Of a stretch of 9,961 bases of DNA, positions 1 to 6,266 are shown one piece after another. Numbering within the stretch: position 1 is the stretch's first letter; each line of letters begins with the position of its first letter. This DNA is from Planctomycetota bacterium (GTDB lineage: Bacteria; Planctomycetota; Planctomycetia; Pirellulales; UBA1268): assembly GCA_027622795.1 (NCBI GenBank), contig JAQBZA010000084.1, positions 1 to 9,961 on the forward strand, read 5' to 3'. The translations under genes were made by a program, and so were the position numbers. Under the pieces are notes generated by a model. That model worked only from the letters and a program-made list of their open reading frames with translations, was not told the DNA's origin and did not search any database.

Positions 1-1
1 G

Positions 2-445
2 CAGCCGTCGTTGCGGCTGGCGGTGGAGGGTGTCGACCGCCAGGGCGAGTATTACCGATTCGCGCCGATGGGTGGGCTGGCCGGCGGGAGGCCGCTTGGC
101 GAGACCTGGACGGAGTTTGTGCTCCAGATCGACGACCTTCCGTCTGATGGACTTGAGTCGCTCCGGGTGCGATTTGATCTGATGGGCCCCGGGCGGGTGC
201 AGATCGACGATGTCCGCGTGTATGGCCTGGCGTTTAACGACGCCGAGCGCGGCCAGTTGGCCGACCTGATCGGCCGCGCCGAGGCCCGGCTTGAAGCCGG
301 TGACGTCGGTGGGTGTGGACTGCTGCTCGACTCCTACTGGCCGCAGTTCCTGCTCGTGCATGCCGCCGCCGAAGCCGCCGGGGGCGACGCTCAGCCCGGC
401 GGCCAGCCCATGGCCCGTCCGCCGAGAAGGTGGACGTGGAGGTGA
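2..445 (+). CDS. C-terminal part of a large planctomycete-type protein of unknown function (5' end outside window)
   Basis: The reading frame is open from the left edge and ends at a TGA at 443-445, so only the last ~147 residues are visible and the true start lies upstream. The visible part has a beta-rich segment resembling a carbohydrate-binding or jelly-roll module (motifs 'TWTEFVLQIDDLP', 'RFDLMGPG', 'QIDDVRVYGLAF'). An alpha-helical tail follows, with 'SYWPQFLL'. From memory, this combination closes many long planctomycete proteins of unknown function that often carry other domains upstream. The last ~18 residues run antisense through the 3' end of the HIT gene and look low-complexity (Pro/Arg-rich), so they may be an unconserved extension. 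No enzymatic role can be assigned. I am confident that it is coding and unsure of its function. Confidence 0.75.
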   Translation, partial: QPSLRLAVEGVDRQGEYYRFAPMGGLAGGRPLGETWTEFVLQIDDLPSDGLESLRVRFDLMGPGRVQIDDVRVYGLAFNDAERGQLADLIGRAEARLEAGDVGGCGLLLDSYWPQFLLVHAAAEAAGGDAQPGGQPMARPPRRWTWR

Positions 446-732
446 TCCACCGTCTGCCCGCCGTCAAGGCCGCAATTCACCACCAGCCGATAGCCGTCGG
501 CCAGGCCGAGTGTCGCGGCGACCTTCGTGGCCACCACCATCAGGTGGCCGAGCAAGGTGGCATCGGCCTCCGTGGCCACAGCGAGCGACGCGATCGGCTG
601 CTTGGGGATCACGAGCACATGCACCGGCGCCTGCGGGGCCACGTCGTGGAAGGCGAGGCACAGGTCGTCATCATGCACGATGCGGGCCGGAATCTCACCG
701 CGGATGATGCGTGCGAAGATCGTGTCGGCCAT
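391..732 (-). CDS. hinT: HIT-family purine nucleoside phosphoramidase (HinT-like)
   Basis: This 113-residue protein has the full length of the HINT branch of the histidine-triad superfamily. HINT proteins hydrolyse AMP/GMP phosphoramidates and acyl- or aminoacyl-adenylates in the cytoplasm. Visible family marks are 'TIFARIIRGEIPA' at residues 4-16, 'APVHVLVIPK' at 35-44, 'GGQTVDHLHVHLLGG' at 91-105 and the catalytic triad H97-x-H99-x-H101. The ATG start aligns with the beginning of E. coli HinT. It begins 4 nt after the stop of the small upstream gene (737-1054), so the two are probably one transcript. Its 3' end overlaps the end of the convergent plus-strand gene by 55 bp. The C-terminus is short ('GRAMGWPPG'), lacking the few extra residues of E. 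coli HinT. Family assignment is secure; the physiological substrate is unknown. Confidence 0.93.
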   Translation of the reverse strand: MADTIFARIIRGEIPARIVHDDDLCLAFHDVAPQAPVHVLVIPKQPIASLAVATEADATLLGHLMVVATKVAATLGLADGYRLVVNCGLDGGQTVDHLHVHLLGGRAMGWPPG

Positions 733-736
733 GACC

Positions 737-1054
737 TCACTCGACTACCGGTTCGGTGGCTTGGGCAGAGGCCTTCTTCCGCGTCCGCCGCTTTGGCGAC
801 CGCGGCAGTGCCCATTCACGCGTGAGGGTCTCAAACACTTCGGGCGATTCGTACCGCACGATCGTGCGGCCCTCGGGCATCGGGCCGATCAGCGAGCGAA
901 ACACCGGGGCGCCGCGGAGAGCGAGATCGGTGCTGCAATCGTCGGTGCCCACCTGCAGGTGGGTGCGGAGGAGGGCTTCGGGAGAGTCGTAATCGTGAAT
1001 GATCAGTTCGCCGTCGGTGCCGCGGGTGACGATCCGCCAGGTTTGCTTGGACAT
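737..1054 (-). CDS. Small conserved-looking protein of unknown function, upstream of hinT
   Basis: I chose the ATG at 1052-1054 because an AAGGAG Shine-Dalgarno (minus strand, 1065-1070) sits 10 nt upstream. The frame stays open to 1345, but the extra N-terminal residues are Pro/Arg-rich and look non-coding. The 105-residue product starts 'MSKQTWRIVTRGTDGELII', has a compact alpha/beta-looking core with 'GRTIVRYESPEVFETL' near the end, and finishes in a basic tail ('SPKRRTRKKA') that could bind nucleic acid. There is no signal peptide or membrane segment. I do not recognise a named family. The 4-nt spacing to hinT suggests co-expression, with this gene first. The basic tail and cytoplasmic character are visible; everything beyond that is open. 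Confidence 0.75.
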   Translation of the reverse strand: MSKQTWRIVTRGTDGELIIHDYDSPEALLRTHLQVGTDDCSTDLALRGAPVFRSLIGPMPEGRTIVRYESPEVFETLTREWALPRSPKRRTRKKASAQATEPVVE

Positions 1055-1251
1055 GGTGAAGGTGCTCCTTGGGAAGGGGGGCGGCCGGCCGGCCAGGGCG
1101 GCGCTCCTGTGTGAGGAGAGCATCGGGCGGGGTGGGGCGGGGGCTGAACGCTCCGCATCGCGGCCGTTTTCACCGGAATACGCGGCTATCCGCGGCATTG
1201 CCGGAGTTTTCGGCAGGAACCGTGCAGGTGGATCGCAAAAACGTGGCTCTA

Positions 1252-1267
1252 CCCCTAATTTTAGGGG
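1252..1267. repeat. Inverted repeat CCCCTAA-TT-TTAGGGG, upstream of the SDR promoter
   Basis: Two perfect 7-bp arms flank a TT centre, 8 bp upstream of the TTGACA box. There is no T-run after it on the plus strand, so a terminator is unlikely. It is a candidate binding site for a dimeric regulator. Its centre lies 31 bp (about three helical turns) from the centre of the palindrome at 1283-1298. Confidence 0.45.
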
Positions 1268-1275
1268 CGATCTCC

Positions 1276-1302
1276 TTGACACTGTTTCGGCCGAAACATA
1301 AT
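1276..1302 (+). promoter_or_regulatory. Candidate sigma70-type promoter of the SDR-led operon
   Basis: A perfect TTGACA lies at 1276-1281 and CATAAT (5 of 6 matches to TATAAT) at 1297-1302, with a 15-bp spacer that is shorter than optimal. A weaker alternative -10, TAATTT at 1299-1304, would give 17 bp. Transcription would start near 1309 and leave a leader of roughly 120 nt before the SDR gene. The suboptimal spacing and the palindrome inside the spacer suggest a regulated promoter. No transcript data are available. Confidence 0.5.
1283..1298. promoter_or_regulatory. Perfect 16-bp palindrome TGTTTCGG/CCGAAACA, candidate operator
   Basis: The palindrome has no mismatches and fills the space between the -35 and -10 elements, partly overlapping the -10. 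A protein bound here would block or reshape the promoter, as expected for a TetR-, MarR- or GntR-type operator. Which protein binds is unknown, and no regulator gene is in the window. Confidence 0.5.
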
Positions 1303-1421
1303 TTTCGCGAACATTCCGCATCTTGCCCATTTTTTCTAATTTCATAGCTTCTCGGTCGGTTCAGTACATCGAAATCAACGCTGAGCACATCTGGCACGGT
1401 CGCTCAAAATCGCCGGTTTTC

Positions 1422-1427
1422 AAGGAG
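1422..1427 (+). promoter_or_regulatory. Shine-Dalgarno of the SDR gene
   Basis: AAGGAG lies 5 nt before the ATG at 1433 and supports that start. Confidence 0.8.
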
Positions 1428-1432
1428 AACTC

Positions 1433-2863
1433 ATGCGGCATCTCTTCATGACAGGGGCATCGGGCCTGCTTGGAGGGCAGTTGCTTGCCCGGCTCCTCGA
1501 TCGCGGGCACCGGGTGGCGGTGCTTGTGCGGCCGACGGCCAAGGAGTCAGGCCGGGAACGGATTGAGGCGATGCTCGTCCGCGAGGAGAAAGCGTTGGGC
1601 CGCGACGTGCCGCGGCCAGTCGTGATGGAAGGAGATCTGACCGCATCTTTGTGTGGGCTCGATGAATCAGATATTGCCTGGCTGCGAAGGAGCTGCGGAG
1701 CGGTGTTGCACAACGCGGCATCCTTGGAATTCGTGGGGGCCGATCGCTCAGGAGAGCCTTGGCGAACCAACTTCGCCGGCACCCGAAACCTGCTCGGCCT
1801 TGTTGAGCAAACGGGGGTCAACGAGTTTCATCACGTCTCCACCGCCTATGTGTGCGGGTTGACGCCCGGGCCAATTCCGGAGACTCCCTCAACTGGTGAT
1901 CATGGATTTCGCAACGACTATGAGGCCAGTAAGCACGAGGCGGAATGGCTGGTGCGGTCAGCGACGTTTCTCGATCGCCCCACCTTTTACAGGCCGGCGG
2001 TGATCGTTGGTCATTCCCAGACGGGGGCCACCGCCACCTATCACGGGATGATGGCCATGCTGCAGCTAATGACGGTGATCGTTCGCAGCCTGCCAGCCGA
2101 TGAGAATGGCTTTCGGAAGGTTTCGCTCCGGCTCGCGATGACGGGAGACGAGCAGCGAAACATGGTGCCGGTCGACTGGGTGGCCGAGGCGGTTGCCCGC
2201 CTCCTTGCTGTGCCGCCCGCTCGAGGCCGCACAATCCACCTCGCTCCGCAGACGCCGATCACGGTGCGGCAGATCATCGACGCGACGAGTTCCTATCTCA
2301 ACTCGGGAGGCCTCGAGTTCTGCGGCCCGCGGAAGCCGGAGGATCTCAACGACGTCGAAAGCTTTGCCTACGGGGGCAAGGGCCTTTATGAGGCGTATGA
2401 GCAGACGGATCCCGTCTTCGAGACCTCATCGATCCAGGAACTTCTCCCCGACCTGCCATGCCCGGTCATCGATGAGTCGATGATCCATCGATTTCTGGCG
2501 TTTGGCGATGCCGACCGCTGGGGCAAGCGGCGGCGGCCGAAAGTGGCCGTCGAGGCCTGGAGCGGCGACCTTCTCGAGTCGCTTTCGGCAGACCAGTTGG
2601 TCGCGTTGGCCCGGGCGGTAGCCGGCGGACCAGCGGCGAGTCCGCCGAGTGCCATCGGTCTGGACGTCATCGGCGCGGGCGGTGGCGGGTGGACGATCCG
2701 CCGCGGCCCTGCCAACGCCGTGACGCTCGAACGAGGGCTGGACGCAGATGCTCGTGTGTTTCGTCTGTCGGCCGCGGAACTCGAGCGGAGCGGGCGAACG
2801 ACTGCCGCGGTGAACTCAGATCACGTCCCCGAGCCGACGGCCTGCTCTCTGGCGGCGTCGTGA
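1433..2863 (+). CDS. Extended SDR / thioester-reductase-like oxidoreductase with a C-terminal SCP2-like remnant
   Basis: This 476-residue cytoplasmic protein has an N-terminal Rossmann fold with the nucleotide motif TGASGLLG (7-14), 'HVSTAYV' (134-140), the catalytic Y163-x3-K167 in 'YEASKHEAE' and 'YRPAVIVG' (186-193) followed by S-x-TG. These marks fit the NAD_binding_4 / thioester-reductase and fatty-acyl-reductase branch of SDRs, which reduces carrier- or CoA-bound acyl thioesters to aldehydes or alcohols. Residues ~384-451 ('GGGGWTIRR', 'VTLERGLDADA', 'FRLSAAEL') resemble the beta-sheet of a sterol-carrier-protein-2 domain but stop before the usual last third. It heads a plus-strand cassette with two methyltransferases and a glycosyltransferase. 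The SDR assignment is firm; thioester reduction is likely; the SCP2 resemblance is tentative. A sugar epimerase is the main alternative, though the 'RPAVIVG' motif and length argue against it. Confidence 0.85.
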   Translation: MRHLFMTGASGLLGGQLLARLLDRGHRVAVLVRPTAKESGRERIEAMLVREEKALGRDVPRPVVMEGDLTASLCGLDESDIAWLRRSCGAVLHNAASLEFVGADRSGEPWRTNFAGTRNLLGLVEQTGVNEFHHVSTAYVCGLTPGPIPETPSTGDHGFRNDYEASKHEAEWLVRSATFLDRPTFYRPAVIVGHSQTGATATYHGMMAMLQLMTVIVRSLPADENGFRKVSLRLAMTGDEQRNMVPVDWVAEAVARLLAVPPARGRTIHLAPQTPITVRQIIDATSSYLNSGGLEFCGPRKPEDLNDVESFAYGGKGLYEAYEQTDPVFETSSIQELLPDLPCPVIDESMIHRFLAFGDADRWGKRRRPKVAVEAWSGDLLESLSADQLVALARAVAGGPAASPPSAIGLDVIGAGGGGWTIRRGPANAVTLERGLDADARVFRLSAAELERSGRTTAAVNSDHVPEPTACSLAAS

Positions 2864-2894
2864 CGAGGTATTCGGCCTGGCCCAGACCGGGCTT

Positions 2895-2904
2895 CAACAT
2901 GTTG
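2895..2904. repeat. 10-bp palindrome CAACATGTTG before methyltransferase 1
   Basis: This perfect palindrome lies in the 49-bp gap between the SDR stop and the next start. It touches the weak GGA ribosome-binding motif at 2904-2906. It could be a small operator, a hairpin influencing translation, or chance. Confidence 0.25.
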
Positions 2905-2912
2905 GAACATTT

Positions 2913-3476
2913 ATGCTGCAACGTTGGGTGCGGTGGCTAGAGATTTTGAGGGCTGAGAAAGTATGCCGCATCCTCGCACCCCATGTAGCGGGACGGACGT
3001 TGGACGTCGGCTGCTGGAATGGTGAGGTCGCCTCGCGGCTTGACCATGCCGACATCGTGGGTATCGATGTAACTATTCCTCCGGGGCCCTTGATTGACGT
3101 ACGGGTGTTTGACGGCACCAAGATCCCCTTTGATTCGAAGTCATTCGATACGGTTCTGTCCTCCACGGTTCTCCACCATGCGAAAGAGCCTGAGGCGTTA
3201 TTGTTGGAGATGGCGAGAGTGGGGCGAAGAATTGTTGTCTTCGAGGACAACGTTGATCACTGGTGGAGCCACGCATCGACCTTGGGCTTGCATGTGGTGA
3301 CGTCACGGCTTCATGACATGCCCTACGAGCGAGCCGGCTTTCGCACCACGGCGGAATGGCTGAAGTTATTTGACTCCCTAGGAATGCGGGTCAAGGCTAC
3401 CGAATTTCATCGCGGTACCCAGCCGCCGTGGCCCTTGCTGAGACACACACTTTTTGTGCTGGAACCCACCCTCTGA
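2913..3476 (+). CDS. Class I SAM-dependent methyltransferase (copy 1)
   Basis: This 187-residue cytoplasmic protein has a Methyltransf_11-like core. Motif I is LDVGCWNG (30-37), the acidic post-I loop is 'GID' (50-52), and 'DGTKIPFDSKSFDTVL' (67-82) and 'VLHHAKEP' (86-93) are the equivalents of motifs II-III. At 187 residues it is compact for the family, with little room for a substrate-recognition insert. The ATG at 2913 is preceded only by a weak GGA; no better in-frame start exists after the SDR stop. It is very similar in motif order to the methyltransferase at 4354-4965, so the two look like paralogues. The setting with glycosyltransferases suggests O-methylation of a sugar or lipid headgroup; the acceptor is unknown. 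Confidence 0.85.
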   Translation: MLQRWVRWLEILRAEKVCRILAPHVAGRTLDVGCWNGEVASRLDHADIVGIDVTIPPGPLIDVRVFDGTKIPFDSKSFDTVLSSTVLHHAKEPEALLLEMARVGRRIVVFEDNVDHWWSHASTLGLHVVTSRLHDMPYERAGFRTTAEWLKLFDSLGMRVKATEFHRGTQPPWPLLRHTLFVLEPTL

Positions 3477-3502
3477 GGCATGAGTTGCCAGAGCATTTTT
3501 TC

Positions 3503-4357
3503 ATGGTGGCCAAGCATCTGATCATCACGGCAAGCGACTCCCGCTGCGGCGATTTTTTGGTTGACCACTGGCACCATTCGCTCCGGGAAAACGTCTGCCT
3601 CCACGATATTGATGTGGTGGTTTTAGATTACGGACTCTCCTCGGCCCAGCGTCATCGCATCCTTGACGCCGGCATGCTGCTGCGGCGTTGCCGGCACGAC
3701 GGCCACGTCACCAATGTTCGGTACCGTGACACGGCGGCTTTGCTCACCGAACAGCCATACAATCAGGTCCTTTTGGTGGACGGAGGGGATATTATTTTTC
3801 AGGCAGATATCCGCCATCTCTTCAGTTCAGCAGTGGACCGGATTCGGGCTGTCTGTGATGAGCGAAAGTACTCGTTGCACGCGGTGCTACCAATTCTGAA
3901 TGATTTCCACGTCGATCAACGGCAGGCCATTTCTCGGTATCTCCATCACCGGCCCCAGATCAACGGAGGCTTTGTCCTCGGCCCCGCGGCAGCGTTTCTC
4001 CGCCTGTGGGGCGAGTTTCAGCGATTGACGCAGAGCATGAACCAGTTTGCGGCAGACCAAGTCCTGCTCAACTACGTTCTTCATCGGGAAGACTTCGAGG
4101 AGTTGCCGAGTCGCTACAACTTTGTCCTCGTGGCCGCGCGATCACAATTCAAGGTGCGGGAGGGTCGGTTTTACGATGCTGATGGATCACTGATCCCAGT
4201 GGTCCATAATGCTGGCCACATGCCGTTTTTTCGTCGAGTATCGCGGTTTGGGTATGGATCGGATCGCAACGTGGTGAAGGCGACTTCGCATCTAGCCGTG
4301 CGGAGTCTCTTCGCCGGAGTCGATTTTTTGAGCAGGCTGACAGGAGGTGGGACGTGA
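3503..4357 (+). CDS. GT-A-fold glycosyltransferase, GT8-like
   Basis: The frame is open from a GTG at 3428 inside the previous gene, but I start at the ATG at 3503 (284 residues), because 'MVAKHLIITASDS' begins the expected first beta-strand and lies past the upstream stop at 3476. The Shine-Dalgarno is weak (AGAG), which suits coupled translation. Visible GT-A features are 'VLLVDGGDIIFQ' (89-100), whose D93/D96 are the candidate metal- and nucleotide-sugar-binding acids, 'INGGFVLG' (153-160), 'ADQVLLN' (184-190) and a late 'HNAG' (235-238) like the HxxG of GT8 enzymes. No membrane segment is seen. The product likely transfers a hexose from a nucleotide sugar to a glycan or glycolipid. Donor and acceptor are unknown, and GT8 membership is by motif resemblance only. 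Confidence 0.75.
   Translation: MVAKHLIITASDSRCGDFLVDHWHHSLRENVCLHDIDVVVLDYGLSSAQRHRILDAGMLLRRCRHDGHVTNVRYRDTAALLTEQPYNQVLLVDGGDIIFQADIRHLFSSAVDRIRAVCDERKYSLHAVLPILNDFHVDQRQAISRYLHHRPQINGGFVLGPAAAFLRLWGEFQRLTQSMNQFAADQVLLNYVLHREDFEELPSRYNFVLVAARSQFKVREGRFYDADGSLIPVVHNAGHMPFFRRVSRFGYGSDRNVVKATSHLAVRSLFAGVDFLSRLTGGGT
4342..4347 (+). promoter_or_regulatory. Strong Shine-Dalgarno that decides the GTG start of methyltransferase 2
   Basis: AGGAGG is 6 nt before GTG at 4354. It lies inside the end of the glycosyltransferase gene and supports a GTG start overlapping that gene's stop (GTGA, 4354-4357). Confidence 0.85.
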
Positions 4358-4965
4358 CATTCATCGAACGTGCAAACCAGCGACGTATCGAAGGAATCGC
4401 GCAGGCTGTGTGTCGCCTGATGCCCTCAAAAGTGAAGCGGGTGCTAGACGTAGGCTGTGGAGATGGAAGCTTGGCAAGAAAGATCAGCCAGCATCGACCC
4501 GGGCTTGAGTTTGAAGGGGTCGAAGTGGTTCTCCCGGTCGAACAACGTGTCCCGATGCAGCGTTATGACGGCAATGAGTTGCCGTTTAAAGACGGTTCTT
4601 TTGATGCAATTCTCTGCGCTGACATGCTTCATCACACAAAATCCCCGGCTGCGATATTGCGTGAGGCCTGTCGAGTAGCCAGAGAGTGCGTTGTCGTCAA
4701 AGACCACATCTGTGACACAATTTCTGATCGAATCATTCTCACGTGCATGGACTGGTTGGGGAATACAGGCACAGGTGTGCCACTGCCATTTGAGTTTCTT
4801 TCTTCACAGCAATGGAGTGATCTCTTTTGTTCGCTTCCCTTTAAGGAGGCAGGAAGGATCGAAGGCCTGCAATACTGGGGGTGGCCGATGCGATCCATTG
4901 TCGATCGCCGGTTTCACTTTGTCACCGTGCTGCAGGCAACCGATGAGAACTTCTGCACTCAGTGA
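4354..4965 (+). CDS. Class I SAM-dependent methyltransferase (copy 2)
   Basis: This 203-residue protein has motif I LDVGCGDG (31-38), 'DGNELPFKDGSFDAIL' (72-87) and 'MLHHTKSP' (91-98), the standard Methyltransf_11 order. A GTG start is chosen from the strong AGGAGG and the 4-nt GTGA overlap with the glycosyltransferase stop, which indicates translational coupling. A Trp/Arg-rich segment near the C-terminus ('YWGWPMRSIVDRRFHF', 174-189) may shape the acceptor site. It aligns by eye with the methyltransferase at 2913-3476 through the whole central region, including 'DG-x3-PF-x3-SFD' and 'LHH-x-K-x-P'. Local GC is low for the window (27/60 at 4561-4620 and 26/60 at 4681-4740). It is the last gene of the plus cassette, and its stop overlaps that of the convergent GT2. 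The substrate is unknown. Confidence 0.87.
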   Translation: MTFIERANQRRIEGIAQAVCRLMPSKVKRVLDVGCGDGSLARKISQHRPGLEFEGVEVVLPVEQRVPMQRYDGNELPFKDGSFDAILCADMLHHTKSPAAILREACRVARECVVVKDHICDTISDRIILTCMDWLGNTGTGVPLPFEFLSSQQWSDLFCSLPFKEAGRIEGLQYWGWPMRSIVDRRFHFVTVLQATDENFCTQ

Positions 4966-6266
4966 GCAGGGGTCGGGGTTGGTTTCGCCAGGGGTGGATG
5001 TACGATGCTCACCGTCGCCGTGGGGGGTGAGCCGTCAATTGTGTACACAACACCGCGCCATTCAACCCAGCGGGCCGTCATGCTGCGGGCAATGGCCAGG
5101 CCGTAGACCCATTGGGTCATCGGGATCAGGGCCAGCCATCGCAGGCAGCGATCTGGGGTCAGCGACCGTGGTGGAGACGTGCGGTCATGGACGGCAGTTC
5201 TTGCCGTTTCGGCAATCACGACGAGCAGGCCCATGTTGACAAGCTCGTAGACCACAAGGGCGGTTACGAAGAGCCACGTTGCGCTACGCTGTCCCGTGAG
5301 CCAGGTGTACGCAAAGCCTGCAGTTGCCGCCGCGAGAGCGAGAGATGTTACGATTCCGTGCGTTGCTACCAGAGGCCAGGCCGGATGATGCAGTCGGGCG
5401 GTGAGCAATTGCCGCGTGATCCAGCGGGTGAGTGGGCCCAAGGCAATGTCATCATCACGGTCAATTGCCAGCAGGGCCGGCACGAACCGGTAGGCCCACC
5501 CAGCTTCCGCTAGCGGCTTCGCCAGTGCGGTATCCTCGCAGAGGGTCGTCTCGATCACATCCGCCCAGCGGCAGTCATCGATCGCCTCGCGCCGGACGGC
5601 AAGTGAGCCGCCCCAAGGAATACCGAAGGTTGTCATCTGGACGATCGCGCCGGCGTTCCAAATGGCCCGCACAACGGCGGCAGGTGAGTCGTGATCGGGG
5701 GCATACCAACGGTTGCCTGAGACGGCGCCCACACCGGGCCGGAGGCACTCATCGACCATCGTTAGCAGCCAGTCGCGATGGACCACCGAGTCGGCGTCAA
5801 TGAGGGCGACGACGCGCGTTTCTGCCGCCAGCGATCGGAGAGCTTGGCGGAGCGATGCGCACTTGAGCGACCCACGATCAGGCCAGCAATTGAGAGGCTC
5901 AATGACGCTCCCCCACCACGATGCGCCTGTTGCCTCCAGTTGGGCCACGGCAGCCTGGGCGACCTGCCAGGCAGCGTCGTCTTCCGAATCGACCACCACC
6001 CGCAGTCGCCATGCCTGATGCGACTGGCTCGCCAGTCCGGCAAACACGTCGTCAAGTGTCGCGTCACAGCCCCGGAGGCAGAGGATCACTTCGGCCGGCA
6101 CCTTCGCCGCGTTACTTCGCAGTTCGTTCCGAGACAGAAATTCCCGCGTTCGCTGCCGCACGATCCACATAAACCAAAGCGTGAGCACGATCTGGGGCAC
6201 CACAAGGGCGATGAACGCTGCCACGACGATGATAGTTATCAGATTGGAGGAGACGATCGGCGTCAC
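4959..6266 (-). CDS. Membrane glycosyltransferase family 2, ceramide-glucosyltransferase-like
   Basis: This 435-residue protein has an N-terminal membrane helix (~9-35), a cytoplasmic GT2 catalytic domain (~55-290) and three C-terminal hydrophobic segments (~297-322, 330-354, 374-395). Catalytic marks are 'LIDADS' (155-160, the DxD-type site), 'WGGSLAVRRE' (218-227), 'LCEDTAL' (242-248, the general-base ED) and 'RWITRQLLTAR' (281-291), the equivalent of (Q/R)xxRW. The tail motif 'VEWRGVVYTI' is typical of ceramide-glucosyltransferase/HpnI-like enzymes, which glycosylate lipid acceptors. The GTG start overlaps the acyltransferase stop by 4 nt (GTGA, 6263-6266), with GAGGG just upstream, so the two genes are coupled. 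Its stop overlaps that of the convergent methyltransferase by 7 bp. A lipid acceptor is likely; sugar and lipid identity are unknown. Confidence 0.87.
   Translation of the reverse strand: MTPIVSSNLITIIVVAAFIALVVPQIVLTLWFMWIVRQRTREFLSRNELRSNAAKVPAEVILCLRGCDATLDDVFAGLASQSHQAWRLRVVVDSEDDAAWQVAQAAVAQLEATGASWWGSVIEPLNCWPDRGSLKCASLRQALRSLAAETRVVALIDADSVVHRDWLLTMVDECLRPGVGAVSGNRWYAPDHDSPAAVVRAIWNAGAIVQMTTFGIPWGGSLAVRREAIDDCRWADVIETTLCEDTALAKPLAEAGWAYRFVPALLAIDRDDDIALGPLTRWITRQLLTARLHHPAWPLVATHGIVTSLALAAATAGFAYTWLTGQRSATWLFVTALVVYELVNMGLLVVIAETARTAVHDRTSPPRSLTPDRCLRWLALIPMTQWVYGLAIARSMTARWVEWRGVVYTIDGSPPTATVSIVHPPLAKPTPTPAH

Larger units (their letters stand above)
1055..1432. other. Intergenic region between divergent genes, rich in palindromes
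   Basis: This 378-bp gap separates the divergent small gene (minus) and the SDR gene (plus). No convincing coding sequence is seen on either strand. The half next to the minus-strand gene is GC-rich and contains a CGCGG-CTAT-CCGCG hairpin at 1181-1194. The half next to the SDR gene is much more AT-rich and holds a candidate promoter, three inverted repeats (1252-1267, 1283-1298, 1304-1311) and a leader of about 120 nt. I could not place a good minus-strand promoter. Confidence 0.7.

Noticed and set aside
1055..1345. N-terminal extension of the small minus-strand gene to an ATG at 1345
   Set aside because: The extra ~97 residues are Pro/Arg-rich and cover the promoter and palindromes; the ATG at 1054 has a proper AAGGAG.
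3428..3502. Upstream GTG start of the GT8-like gene, adding 25 residues
   Set aside because: It lies inside the preceding methyltransferase gene and adds residues unlike a GT-A N-terminus; the ATG at 3503 begins the first expected strand.
5112..5803. Plus-strand open frames opposite the GT2 gene
   Set aside because: They are low-complexity Arg/Pro-rich translations antisense to well-marked GT2 motifs.
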